DNA of 64,000 bases. It comes from Nitrospinaceae bacterium (GTDB lineage: Bacteria; Nitrospinota; Nitrospinia; Nitrospinales; JACRGP01). Below, piece by piece: positions 39,336 through 48,278 of this stretch (position 1 is the stretch's first letter; each line of letters begins with the position of its first letter). A program made the position numbers and the translations under genes. The notes under the pieces were generated by a model. The model was not told the origin of the DNA. It was given only the letters and a program-made list of their open reading frames with translations, and ran no database searches. The stretch lies in assembly GCA_029261555.1 (NCBI GenBank), contig JAJDBB010000014.1, forward strand, positions 31,466-95,465, written 5' to 3'.

Positions 39336-39793
39336 TTGGAACCCTGCGGATTGTAACGCCAACCTTCGCGTTTTTTGCAGGACCAGCCCTCATGGATATT
39401 AATCGACTGCAACCCTCCCAGGGCGGGCGAGTTGAACAGATGGATCACTCCTTCCCCTTTCACCAGATTGTCTTTCAAATGAAGGCGTTTGAGTTTTGCA
39501 AGAAACCGGGAATTCGCGAGCGCTTTGATTCCTTCGTCCGTGATTCCGTTTTTATTGAGATTTAAATAACTGACGTTGACCAGGTTCTCGCATTCCGCCA
39601 GTTCAGTAAGACCTTCATCCCCCAAGCGGTTGTCGTCCAGATCCAGCCAGGAGATTTCCGCCATTTTGGGACTTTCCCAAAGCAGGCGGCCTTCCGGCGG
39701 CCCCAGCCTCAGCCCCGAAGCCATTAACTGATTACCGCGCAAACGCCCTTCAAAAATAGAATCCGCGTCCTTGAATTTACTCGTTTCGCTCAT
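39332..39793 (-). CDS. Leucine-rich-repeat protein, RNI-like
   Basis: 153 residues. At least three LRR units of the ribonuclease-inhibitor type are visible: ISWLDLDDNRLGDEGLTELA, VSYLNLNKNGITDEGIKALA and LKRLHLKDNLVKGEGVIHLF. There is no signal peptide, so it is probably cytoplasmic and binds a protein partner. It is translationally coupled (4-base overlap) to serB; no functional link is known. Eukaryotic-like LRR proteins of this size are scattered in bacteria. Confidence 0.78.
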   Translation of the reverse strand: MSETSKFKDADSIFEGRLRGNQLMASGLRLGPPEGRLLWESPKMAEISWLDLDDNRLGDEGLTELAECENLVNVSYLNLNKNGITDEGIKALANSRFLAKLKRLHLKDNLVKGEGVIHLFNSPALGGLQSINIHEGWSCKKREGWRYNPQGSK

Positions 39794-39831
39794 GGATAAT
39801 AAAACCTCAAAAATATTTTTAACAATGCAAT

Positions 39832-41109
39832 TTATTTGTCCGGCTTTTCAGGCAGGTAAGTTCTTCCCTTGAGTTCATCCGGCAAATAGTCCTGCTCCAC
39901 CGCTCCGCCGGGATAATCGTGAGGGTATTTATAGTCCACTCCATATCCGTATTTTTTTGCGTCCTTGTAATGCGCGTCTTTTAAATGATCCGGCACAGGA
40001 TAAGACCGTCCCTTGTTGAGAATATCGTTTAGCGCCGCGTCGACGGCGACGATAGCAGTATTGTCCTTTGGAGCGCGGGCTACATAAATAACCGCCTGCG
40101 CCAGGGGAATGCGCGCTTCGGGAAACCCCAACTTGTCGGCGGCCTGAGCGGCGGCGACGGCGAGCTCCAGGGCTTTGGGATCGGCCAACCCCACATCCTC
40201 CGCCGCCGTAACTATCAATCGCCGGGCGATGAACCGGGGATCTTCTCCGCCGGCGATCATTTTTGCCAGCCAGTAAATTGCCGCGTCGGCGTCTGATCCT
40301 CGTAAGCTTTTTTGAAACGCCGAGGCGTGATCGTAATGTTCGCTCCCGCCCTTCTCGTAAAGAACCGCCGCTTCCTGAATGATTCCCTCGATAACGTCTT
40401 TGCCAACGGCCTCAATTTGCCCCTCCTCTTGGCGGCAAAAGGCCGCGCCTGCCTCCAGAATATTCAACGCCCGGCGGGCGTCGCCGTTGGCGTGCGTGAC
40501 GATTCGGTCCAGCGCCTCCTCATGAAAAGAAATATTATCCTTTCCAAGCCCCAAAGCTTCGTCCTGCAAAGCGCGGTTCAGCAAAGACCGTATGTGTTCC
40601 TCGGACAAATAGTTCAGCCGAAACACTTGGCAACGCGACCGCAAAGCGGGGATCACTTCCAGCGATGGATTTTCCGTCGTGGAGCCGATCAGCCGCAGAA
40701 CCCCGTTTTCAACGTAGGGCAACACGGCGTCCTGCTGGGCTTTGTTGAAACGGTGAATTTCGTCGATGAACAAAATGCTCCGCATTTTTTTTCCGGTCCA
40801 GACTTTTCGCGCCTGAAAAATAACATTGCGAATATCGGACACTCCGGCGTTCACGGCGCTGATCTCGCGGAACCAACTGTCCGTCAGCCGGGAAACGATC
40901 CGCGCCAGGGTGGTTTTACCCGAACCCGGCGGCCCCCATAGGATAAAAGACATGGGGGAACCTTTTTCAATCAGTTGGCGCAAAGGTTTCCCCGGCCCGA
41001 CCAAATGCTCCTGCCCAAGAAACGCGTCGAATCCGGTCGGACGCAATCGGTCCGCCAAGGGCGGCGGGGGTTCCGTTTTGCTTTCTTCGTAATCGGGAAA
41101 AAGTTCCAT
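39832..41109 (-). CDS. rarA: Replication-associated recombination protein RarA
   Basis: 425 residues from the ATG at 41109 (MELFPDYEESK); an upstream in-frame start would run into the permease gene and adds unlike sequence. Walker A GPPGSGKTTLARIVSRL, Walker B ILFIDEIHRFNKAQQDAVLP, sensor 1 LIGSTTENPSLEV and the C-terminal domain PLAQAVIYVARAPKDNTA all match RarA/MgsA (WRNIP1 family). It acts at stalled replication forks with SSB. It lies 38 bases upstream of the LRR gene on the same strand. Confidence 0.94.
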   Translation of the reverse strand: MELFPDYEESKTEPPPPLADRLRPTGFDAFLGQEHLVGPGKPLRQLIEKGSPMSFILWGPPGSGKTTLARIVSRLTDSWFREISAVNAGVSDIRNVIFQARKVWTGKKMRSILFIDEIHRFNKAQQDAVLPYVENGVLRLIGSTTENPSLEVIPALRSRCQVFRLNYLSEEHIRSLLNRALQDEALGLGKDNISFHEEALDRIVTHANGDARRALNILEAGAAFCRQEEGQIEAVGKDVIEGIIQEAAVLYEKGGSEHYDHASAFQKSLRGSDADAAIYWLAKMIAGGEDPRFIARRLIVTAAEDVGLADPKALELAVAAAQAADKLGFPEARIPLAQAVIYVARAPKDNTAIVAVDAALNDILNKGRSYPVPDHLKDAHYKDAKKYGYGVDYKYPHDYPGGAVEQDYLPDELKGRTYLPEKPDK

Positions 41110-41140
41110 AGCGAGCGCTCGGCGGCAGGCTTGCCGCGCT

Positions 41141-42832
41141 TTACAAGTCCATCGTCTCCAGGTTTTTGACGCCACGCCGCAAAGGTTCGACAATGACGAC
41201 GCCGGTGAGCAATATAATCAATCCGTAACAAATAGGAACGTCGACGCCGCCGACGGATTTCAACAAAAATATCTCATTAAAATGAACGTACATGGGCCGC
41301 GCGCCCAGCGCAACCACCGCGCCGACGTACATCAGGCTCAATATCATGAAGATGATTCCTCCGGCGCTGGTGGATATCTCGGAAATATTTTCATGACGAA
41401 ACATGGGGTACATGGCGCCCAATCCGACGCCCATGCCGACCAATCCCAGGGTGATTAAAAAAACGCCGGACATGGACATGCGCATGACATAGGAGTCGAC
41501 CTGCAAAAGATAATTTGAACTCACAACCAGAATTTCGGCGACGATCAAAAGCGGCGGAAAATACAAGATGAACTTCCCGAAAAGGAAGCGTCCCATTTTT
41601 ACCGGCGCGGTATAAACCGTCCACATCATATTTCCCTCAATGCTGACGGCGGAAAACACAAACCGGGAAATGAGCGCCGAAAGAACGAATCCAACCATCC
41701 CGATATTTAAAACGGAGACCACGTTCTTCAACACCAGATTGCTCAGCGGCAGGTTCATGATGTTAAAAATATACACCACGACCAGGGCAAAAAGAATGAA
41801 CAACTGGGACCATTGCCCCGGATCGCGGAAAAATAATTTTACGTCTTTCATCAGCAGAGCGTTCTCCGCGGCGGGAATTGAAAAGCGGGAAGCAGCCGGT
41901 CCATTTTTAAATTTCACCGCTGTGTTCGATTGGGGAGCGCCGTTGATTTCCTGAGCGGCTCGCCAACTGGAAAAATAAATCCGTTCGCTGATCCGGCGAA
42001 ACCCGGCAAACAAAACTCCAGCGCAAATCAGCAGCCAGGCAAGCCTGACGTAGGCGATTTCAAAGTTGCCGGCCTTCCATTCGATCAAGCCCCGCGTGAT
42101 CCAACTGCTGGGAAGAAAATCGTATTGCGGCGCCCGCAAGCTGTCGACAAAAGCCATTATCATTTCATCGGAAACGTCGTCGCGAAAAAACTTTTCGGGC
42201 GAAAGGAAGCGGATGTAGACCACCAATCCGACCAGGAACATCAAACCGAGAAAGGTAAGAATCTGGTGAGTGCGCTTAGCCGGGAAATATCTCATGAGGG
42301 CCATGATCCCCAGACTCCCTAAAATACAGGGAATGATCGCAAAGGGTATAAAACTGAAAATCAGATACGCATAATACCCCGGCGTGGTTTGAAAGTGATA
42401 ACCGTAGGCCATGAAAATGGGAACACCAAAGAGCCAGACCATCCAGGAACTTTGCAGAACGCTTTGCCAGAACTTCAGGGTCAGGATGGAGTCTTTTGTG
42501 GTGGGAAGCGAATGCAAAAATTCCAGATCTCTGGACATATAAAAAATCGTCAGGGAAGAAATCACGCTGGAAAATAAAACCATCATGAACAAAGTCAGGA
42601 ACACGACGTTCAGCAACTGGACGATCAACTCGTCGCCAACTTCCAGAGGAAGCGTGTCCATGTAACGAATCATGCGCAGGAAGAAAGCGAAATCCCCAAC
42701 CAGAAACAAGGCGGCGAGCGTCAGAATCAAAATCCAACGCATCCACTTTTCGGGACTGGGCCTAGTGAAATTATTTTTTAGGCAAGCCAGACGCATCCGA
42801 AAAAGCTGGCGGGTATGTTGAGGTTTCGTCAT
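41141..42832 (-). CDS. ABC-2-type multi-span permease, orphan
   Basis: About 563 residues from the ATG at 42832; an earlier ATG at 42880 overlaps the hydrolase gene by 22 bases and is less likely. Ten or more hydrophobic segments are seen, including WILILTLAALFLVGDFAFFL, ISSLTIFYMSRDLEFLHSLP and LFILFALVVVYIFNIMNLPL. The RDLEFLHSLPTTK loop after TM2 is like ABC-2 exporters whose permease is one long chain. No ATPase is adjacent, so the partner must be elsewhere. Substrate unknown. Confidence 0.75.
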   Translation of the reverse strand: MTKPQHTRQLFRMRLACLKNNFTRPSPEKWMRWILILTLAALFLVGDFAFFLRMIRYMDTLPLEVGDELIVQLLNVVFLTLFMMVLFSSVISSLTIFYMSRDLEFLHSLPTTKDSILTLKFWQSVLQSSWMVWLFGVPIFMAYGYHFQTTPGYYAYLIFSFIPFAIIPCILGSLGIMALMRYFPAKRTHQILTFLGLMFLVGLVVYIRFLSPEKFFRDDVSDEMIMAFVDSLRAPQYDFLPSSWITRGLIEWKAGNFEIAYVRLAWLLICAGVLFAGFRRISERIYFSSWRAAQEINGAPQSNTAVKFKNGPAASRFSIPAAENALLMKDVKLFFRDPGQWSQLFILFALVVVYIFNIMNLPLSNLVLKNVVSVLNIGMVGFVLSALISRFVFSAVSIEGNMMWTVYTAPVKMGRFLFGKFILYFPPLLIVAEILVVSSNYLLQVDSYVMRMSMSGVFLITLGLVGMGVGLGAMYPMFRHENISEISTSAGGIIFMILSLMYVGAVVALGARPMYVHFNEIFLLKSVGGVDVPICYGLIILLTGVVIVEPLRRGVKNLETMDL

Positions 42833-42858
42833 AAGATGAGGCGGCTGAGAATAATTTT

Positions 42859-43830
42859 TCAGGTCATGCGTTTCACCCATTCGACGACGGCATAGTCCAT
42901 CCAGCGACGGTCGCCCAACGGGGTTTTGTTACGGGAAAGATATCCCATGTGCCCGCCAAATTGGGGAGCAATATAATGCAACGCCGGATTTTGCCTGATC
43001 CGACTAAACAAACCGGCCGGGATAAACGGATCGTCCAAAGCGCACAAAACGGTCGTGGGAACCCGTATCCCGTCCAAAAATACTTTAGAACTGCAAGCGT
43101 CGTAATAATCGTCGGCGGAGAGAAACCCGGCGGAACGCGCTGTGTAATTTTTATCGAACTCGCGAATCGTGGCGTGATCCGTCCCAGGCATGAACGCCTC
43201 GGGATAACACTCCACCAAGGCGCAGGCCTGCTGGTTGATCAGGTCCATATAATATTTATTGAACACCCTGGAGAATTCCCCTTGGGAAATTTTATCGCAA
43301 GCGATTTTCAAGTCAACCGGCGGATTCACGGCGTAGGCTCCGCGAATTTGAGACGGAAGCTTTCTGCCTTCGCCCAGATATTTGAGTAAAATGTTGCCGC
43401 TCAAGGAAAAACCAACAATCAGCAATTCCGCTCCGGGGTTTTTCTTTACGAGATAATTAACGACGGCGCCCAAATCGTCGCTGGAACCGCCGTTCCACAG
43501 ACGGTCGCTAAACCCCATACCGGCTCCGCTTCCCCGATGGTTCATCATAACGACCCCGTATCCCTGCACCCAAAGCTTGTTGGCAATGCGCCGCATGTAA
43601 CCGGACTCGGAACAGCCGCCCATGCCGTGCGCCATTAAAACCAGAGGCCGCGATTTGTTTTTTGCGGGAACTTCGTACAGAATCAAGCCGGAATGATCGT
43701 CCAACCTGACCTTGTGGGTTATTCTTTCCGGAAGATACAGGTTGCCCGGGAACTTGCTTCCAACGATCGTCTGGGCGATTCCGCCTCGAAACAGGGGATG
43801 CGGGTCAAAGGAGATAAGTGAAACTTTCAT
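42859..43830 (-). CDS. Alpha/beta hydrolase, YheT-like (UPF0017)
   Basis: 323 residues from the ATG at 43830; the longer frame would need a TTG at 43863. It opens FDPHPLFRGGIAQTI, a YheT family hallmark. Oxyanion stretch LVLMAHGMGGCSESGYMRR, nucleophile elbow LIVGFSLSGNILLKYLG (Ser), and PTTVLCALDDPFIPAGLF with the acid residue are visible; the His is in FGGHMGYLSR. Probably a carboxylesterase or lipase-like hydrolase with unknown substrate. Confidence 0.87.
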   Translation of the reverse strand: MKVSLISFDPHPLFRGGIAQTIVGSKFPGNLYLPERITHKVRLDDHSGLILYEVPAKNKSRPLVLMAHGMGGCSESGYMRRIANKLWVQGYGVVMMNHRGSGAGMGFSDRLWNGGSSDDLGAVVNYLVKKNPGAELLIVGFSLSGNILLKYLGEGRKLPSQIRGAYAVNPPVDLKIACDKISQGEFSRVFNKYYMDLINQQACALVECYPEAFMPGTDHATIREFDKNYTARSAGFLSADDYYDACSSKVFLDGIRVPTTVLCALDDPFIPAGLFSRIRQNPALHYIAPQFGGHMGYLSRNKTPLGDRRWMDYAVVEWVKRMT

Positions 43831-43932
43831 GGGACTCGGAAAATATTTTTTGAAAACATGCAAATAAATTGCGTCTCTATGGAATAAGAGTTGCGCGTAG
43901 AATATCTTAACAACAGTCTGCAGGGGCGTTTA

Positions 43933-43961
43933 TTGACAAGCCTTACGGCGATTGATAAGTT
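43933..43961 (+). promoter_or_regulatory. Candidate promoter for the TPR-cupredoxin gene
   Basis: A perfect -35 TTGACA (43933-43938) and a 17-base spacer lead to TAAGTT (43956-43961), a poor -10 (3 of 6). The gene starts 32 bases later. A weak -10 could mean dependence on an activator or on another sigma factor. Confidence 0.4.
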
Positions 43962-43993
43962 AATTAAACTTTTAACTCAACATAATAGGAAAT

Positions 43994-45352
43994 ATGATTC
44001 AATTCAATTTTAAGCCAACTCAACTCCGGCGCCCGTTTATCGCAACGCTAGTCGCGGTTCTAATTTTAGGCGCGGCGGGAGTCGCCGCGGCGTCCAACGA
44101 ACATTACCAAAAAGGCCTGCGCCTGAGCCAACAAGAGCTTTGGGCCGACGCCGCGGAGGAGTTTAAAATCGCCGCCCGCGAAGAACCCAACGCCCCTCTG
44201 AACTGGGCCAACCTGGGCGTCGCATACAGCGGCATGGATCAACATAAAGAAGCATTGCTGGCCTATGACAAAGCGCAGGCCCGGGGTTACGACAACGCTT
44301 TTTTCCGTTACAACCGGGGGGTCTCCTTCCTACACCTCAACTTGCTGGACGAGGCTGAAGAAGAAATGCTTAAAGCGCTTAACCTGGACCCCAGATTTTC
44401 CAAAGCGACTTACAACCTGGGCCTGATTTACAGCCGACGCGGCGAACATAAAAAGGCCTTCAAACAGGTCGACAAACTTTATTATAAAAGCGGCAAACTG
44501 GCAAAAAAACTTTTCAGCGAAATTCCACCGCCCTATAAAATTGCCGCTACGGGCGAGAGCGGAAAACTCACCGGTCGAATCTCTCTTTCCGGGGAGAAAC
44601 CCAGGGCGCGATCTTTCCACCTGATCCATGCTCCAAATATTAAGTTTTGTTCGCGCATCTCGGACGGCAAAGGCCACAGGCTTCTTTTCGATTTTACCGT
44701 TTCGGAAAATCATGACTTGAAGGACGCCGTCGTCGCTATTCTTGGCGTAAAAAAGGGCAAGGCCTTTTCCCAACCCGGCGCCATGCAGAGCTTCAATATC
44801 CGGCGATGCCATTCAGACAAATACGTGATCGGCGTCAATCGCGGAGAAAACATTCTCCTCGAAAATTTCGATCCCATTCGCCACGAAATCGCCACTTACG
44901 AATTTCAAAATCCGCGCGTTCGCCAAAAATCCAACAAGCCGGTTTTGGCCAATTCATCGCAAGTGCGTTCTGCGTTGGTCCACTCCGACACCCGCGAATT
45001 TGTCATCAAATGCAACCTCCACCCATTTTTACAAACCCGCGGACTGATGGTTGAAAATCCGTATTACGCGATCACCGACGCCCAAGGCCGGTTCAGCATC
45101 GACGGCGTCCCGCCCGGAACTTACGAGGTGATGGCCTGGCATCCGTTCATTCCTCTCAGGAAAGGAACGGCAACCATCGCTCCCAATGGCGAAACGAAAA
45201 TCGACTTTGAATTTGAATCGAAAGATATTCGGCGAAAATTGTATCAGGACGATCTGGAGGGCTACCGTTTCCAACCCTGGTACGACAGTTTTGAAAATTT
45301 TTACGGAGGCCCGCGGATAGACGACGAAGTGGAAGTTCTGCAAAAATTCTAG
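43994..45352 (+). CDS. Secreted TPR plus cupredoxin-like fusion protein
   Basis: 452 residues. A signal anchor (residues 14-33) is followed by three to four TPRs (about 35-165). Then comes a domain related over its whole length to the 59111 protein: an early Cys (IKFCSRI), a His in FDPIRHEIATYEF, CNLHPFLQTRGLM, and a transthyretin/CarboxypepD-like end (GRFSIDGVPPGTYEVMAWHPF). The Cys-x2-His pair plus upstream His fits a type-1 copper site, but the Met at His+3 in the 59111 protein is Leu here. It is periplasmic and may bind copper with TPRs as docking platform. Function unknown. Confidence 0.75.
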   Translation: MIQFNFKPTQLRRPFIATLVAVLILGAAGVAAASNEHYQKGLRLSQQELWADAAEEFKIAAREEPNAPLNWANLGVAYSGMDQHKEALLAYDKAQARGYDNAFFRYNRGVSFLHLNLLDEAEEEMLKALNLDPRFSKATYNLGLIYSRRGEHKKAFKQVDKLYYKSGKLAKKLFSEIPPPYKIAATGESGKLTGRISLSGEKPRARSFHLIHAPNIKFCSRISDGKGHRLLFDFTVSENHDLKDAVVAILGVKKGKAFSQPGAMQSFNIRRCHSDKYVIGVNRGENILLENFDPIRHEIATYEFQNPRVRQKSNKPVLANSSQVRSALVHSDTREFVIKCNLHPFLQTRGLMVENPYYAITDAQGRFSIDGVPPGTYEVMAWHPFIPLRKGTATIAPNGETKIDFEFESKDIRRKLYQDDLEGYRFQPWYDSFENFYGGPRIDDEVEVLQKF

Positions 45353-45358
45353 GAGCCT

Positions 45359-45988
45359 TCATTCCGAAATCAAGATCACCGTCCCTGGCAGGTTTTCTTC
45401 GCGTTTTAAATTTTCAGCCGCCTTTTGGGCCGATTCATAAGCGCCGAATTTCCCCATAAAAACCCGGTGAGACGCCTTACCGTCGCGGGGAGATTCAGAG
45501 GTTGCCACAAAAGCCGAATAGCCTTTTTTTATTAAATAATGCTCCAGATTGCCCGCTCCGGCAAGGTCCTGAAACGAATCCACCTGAACCGTATAAACCC
45601 TTTTTTCCTCAACCGGTTGCAGGGTCGCCGAGGAAAGCGCAAATCCCTCTCCGCCTCTTTTTTCCTCTCCCTCCGGGCGTTTCGCTTTGGAATCTCCCGG
45701 AGGCTCGGAGCCTTTAATTTTTAATTCCACGATGGTTTCCATCCCAGGGTCGTTGAGAACCTCAAAAAAAGTATACTTCTCCCTGGGCCTGGAAATAGTA
45801 TTCCCATTTTCGAATTTTTTTCGTAGTAGGTTTTTTGGTTTTTTAACGGATTGTTTTTTTACAAATTCGGATGACTTTTGGCCGCCGTCAAAAAACGACC
45901 CCGACCCATTTTCCCCGAAATAATATCCCGCCCCCCCGGCGACTGCCAGCGCCAGAAAAATCGAACTGAATTTTGGAAATCGTTTCAA
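45359..45988 (-). CDS. Membrane-anchored SPOR-domain protein
   Basis: 209 residues. One short N-terminal hydrophobic segment (FSSIFLALAVAGGAGYYFG) anchors it; a basic, low-complexity linker follows (KKQSVKKPKNLLRKKFENG) and a SPOR domain closes the protein (YTVQVDSFQDLAGAGNLEHY, then VFMGKFGAYESAQKAAENL). SPOR domains bind denuded glycan strands at the division septum. It is convergent with the TPR-cupredoxin gene (6-base gap) and downstream of argS on the same strand, a linkage (argS-SPOR) common in bacteria. Confidence 0.85.
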   Translation of the reverse strand: MKRFPKFSSIFLALAVAGGAGYYFGENGSGSFFDGGQKSSEFVKKQSVKKPKNLLRKKFENGNTISRPREKYTFFEVLNDPGMETIVELKIKGSEPPGDSKAKRPEGEEKRGGEGFALSSATLQPVEEKRVYTVQVDSFQDLAGAGNLEHYLIKKGYSAFVATSESPRDGKASHRVFMGKFGAYESAQKAAENLKREENLPGTVILISE

Positions 45989-46060
45989 AGGGGACGGCTC
46001 AATTTAGAATCAGCAAACCATGGAAAGGCAGGCGGGACTACCGGACTTAATTATTTCAAC

Positions 46061-47725
46061 TTACATTTTCTCCGGCGCCGACACGCCAAGCAGGCCCAAT
46101 CCGCTACGGATCAGTGTACGCAAGCAATCGACCAGGAAAAGCCGCGCCAGAGTCAATTCCTTATCGTCGGTCACGATCCGATGTTTGTTGTAATAACTAT
46201 GAAACTGCCCGACAAGCTCTTGCAGGTAAAAAGATACCCTGTGGACTTCCAACGCCTCGGCGCTCTTTTGAATGACCTCCGGATAGGCGAGGATTTTTTT
46301 GACCAGGTCCAACTCCTCTTTTTCCTTTATGCGGGACAATTTAATTTTAGAAACGTCGGGAAGGGCGAACCCCTGCTCCTCCGCCGTCCGGAATATACTG
46401 CAAATTCTGGCGTGAGCGTACTGGATGTAGAACACTGGATTTTCGGGCGTTTCCTTTTTGGCAAGGTCCATATCAAAATCCAGATGGCTGTCGGAGCTTC
46501 TCATTAAAAAGAAAAACCGCGTCGCGTCAACTCCCACCTCGCGAACCACCTCGTCCAGAGTGATGAATTCGCCGGAGCGGGTAGACATGGCAACCTTCTC
46601 GCCGCCTCTTTTCAAAGCCACAAACTGCACCAAAAGCGTGTGGAAATTTTCCAGGTCGAACCCAAGAGTCTTCACCACGGCCTGCATACGAGCCACATAC
46701 CCATGATGATCGGCGCCCCAGATATTAATGATCTTGTCGAACCCGCGCTTGATTTTATTTTGATGATAGGCGATGTCCGAGCAGAAGTACGTCCGATCTC
46801 CCGACTGCTTGACGACCACCCGGTCCTTTTCATCATTGAAGTCGGTGGTCTTGAGCCAGACCGCGCCGTCCTTTTCGTAAACGTAACCCTTGTCCTTCAA
46901 CCCGTCGATGATGCGGTCCACCGAGTCTCCTTCATAAAGGCTCTCCTCGCTGAACCAGCCGTTGAACTCAACGCGAAACGCCTGAAGGTGCTCTTTAATT
47001 CCATCCAAAATATACCGCGCGGAAAACTCGCGAAAATATGGCAAAACCTCATCTTCCGCCTTTTCCAGAAGCGAGTCGCCCTTTTCTTCCTGAACCGAAC
47101 GAGCGACGTCGTTTATATATTCGCCCTGATAATGATCGCCGGGAAAGTCTATATTTTTTCCATATAGTTCCTGGTAACGCAACCAGGTGGAGCGGCCCAG
47201 CGTGTTCATCTGGTTGCCAACGTCGTTGACGTAGTACTCCTTGAAGACCTCGTACCCCGCTTTTTTTAACAGGGCGCCCAACATATCTCCCACGGCGGCG
47301 CCCCTTCCGTGCCCTACGTGAAGCGGCCCGGTGGGATTGGCGCTGACAAACTCCAGCAACACTTTTTGATTTTTCCCCAGATCGCAATTACCAAAACCTG
47401 TCCCTCTCTTCGCCACCTCCAGCAATCCGTTCAGGTAAAACGACGGCTCCATTTTTAAATTAATAAATCCCGGACCGGCTATTTCCACCCCGGCAAGATC
47501 GCCGTCCGTAGTCTTCATATTTCCGGCGATGGCTTCCGCGATTACTCTAGGATTTTTCTTTTCGGTTTTGGCCAGGGCCATGGCAATGGTGGTGGAAAAA
47601 TCCCCCATTTTTTTATCTCTGGGTTCTTCAACAACAATTTCAGGCGAACAATTTAAGTCAAGCTGGCCAGCGTCCCGAGCTTTATCCAAAGCCTCGGCAA
47701 TCAAATTTCGAATGGTTTCTTTCAT
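46061..47725 (-). CDS. argS: Arginyl-tRNA synthetase
   Basis: 554 residues. The HIGH motif appears as VSANPTGPLHVGHGRG, the family's N-terminal add-1 domain occupies residues 1-95, and the KMSK-equivalent lies in VAMSTRSGEFITLDE (MSTRSG, as in many bacterial ArgRS). The C-terminal anticodon-binding domain has HRVSFYLQELVGQFHSYYNK. It charges tRNA-Arg. It precedes the SPOR gene by 72 bases. Confidence 0.96.
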   Translation of the reverse strand: MKETIRNLIAEALDKARDAGQLDLNCSPEIVVEEPRDKKMGDFSTTIAMALAKTEKKNPRVIAEAIAGNMKTTDGDLAGVEIAGPGFINLKMEPSFYLNGLLEVAKRGTGFGNCDLGKNQKVLLEFVSANPTGPLHVGHGRGAAVGDMLGALLKKAGYEVFKEYYVNDVGNQMNTLGRSTWLRYQELYGKNIDFPGDHYQGEYINDVARSVQEEKGDSLLEKAEDEVLPYFREFSARYILDGIKEHLQAFRVEFNGWFSEESLYEGDSVDRIIDGLKDKGYVYEKDGAVWLKTTDFNDEKDRVVVKQSGDRTYFCSDIAYHQNKIKRGFDKIINIWGADHHGYVARMQAVVKTLGFDLENFHTLLVQFVALKRGGEKVAMSTRSGEFITLDEVVREVGVDATRFFFLMRSSDSHLDFDMDLAKKETPENPVFYIQYAHARICSIFRTAEEQGFALPDVSKIKLSRIKEKEELDLVKKILAYPEVIQKSAEALEVHRVSFYLQELVGQFHSYYNKHRIVTDDKELTLARLFLVDCLRTLIRSGLGLLGVSAPEKM

Positions 47726-47826
47726 AAATTAATATTATCCATGACCGATCAGGCCGAAAAAAATGTTAACGAAAAAACGAGAATATTAGAATAAACAGTC
47801 GGAGGGCGTTAAGGGATCAGGGGAAA

Positions 47827-48132
47827 TTATTTTTCCGAGTAGAAAGACTCGATTTCCGCTTCCATTTCCTTTTCCAGTTTTTCCTTTTCTTCCGCAAACA
47901 CGGCCAGAAGAATTTCTTTCTCCGCCTCCAGTGATTCGGGAGGAACGCGGTCGGCGAGCTTTTTGATTTTGTGTTGAACGGAAACGTCTTTATCCGCGAT
48001 TTTGGCTTTATAATCCTGGCGGATTTCAGCGATTTTCTTTTTTTGAGAATCCGTTAAATTGCGGTTTGCCTTGGAAACAACGTCTTTGGTTCTTTCCAAA
48101 CTGAGTTCCCAGGCGCTTTTTAGTTCTGACAT
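47827..48132 (-). CDS. Small charged helical protein, 101 aa
   Basis: The ATG at 48132 is chosen because GGAGG lies 6 bases upstream; an ATG four codons earlier would put that Shine-Dalgarno sequence inside the gene. The whole sequence is predicted helix, rich in Lys/Glu (NRNLTDSQKKKIAEIRQDYK and KEKLEKEMEAEIESF), consistent with a coiled coil. No signal peptide and no recognised family. It follows no gene closely (101 bases from argS) and may be its own unit. Confidence 0.65.
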   Translation of the reverse strand: MSELKSAWELSLERTKDVVSKANRNLTDSQKKKIAEIRQDYKAKIADKDVSVQHKIKKLADRVPPESLEAEKEILLAVFAEEKEKLEKEMEAEIESFYSEK

Positions 48133-48278
48133 TTTAACCTCCATCGATTTACTTACCGTCGGGATTATAAACGTTTTTACCCCGAACGCTCAATTTTAAA
48201 ACGCATGGGCCTTTTACAATCAGATTACCAATCAGGATTTCATTGTTTTGGAAAACGGTCTTTGTTATTCTGAAGTTT

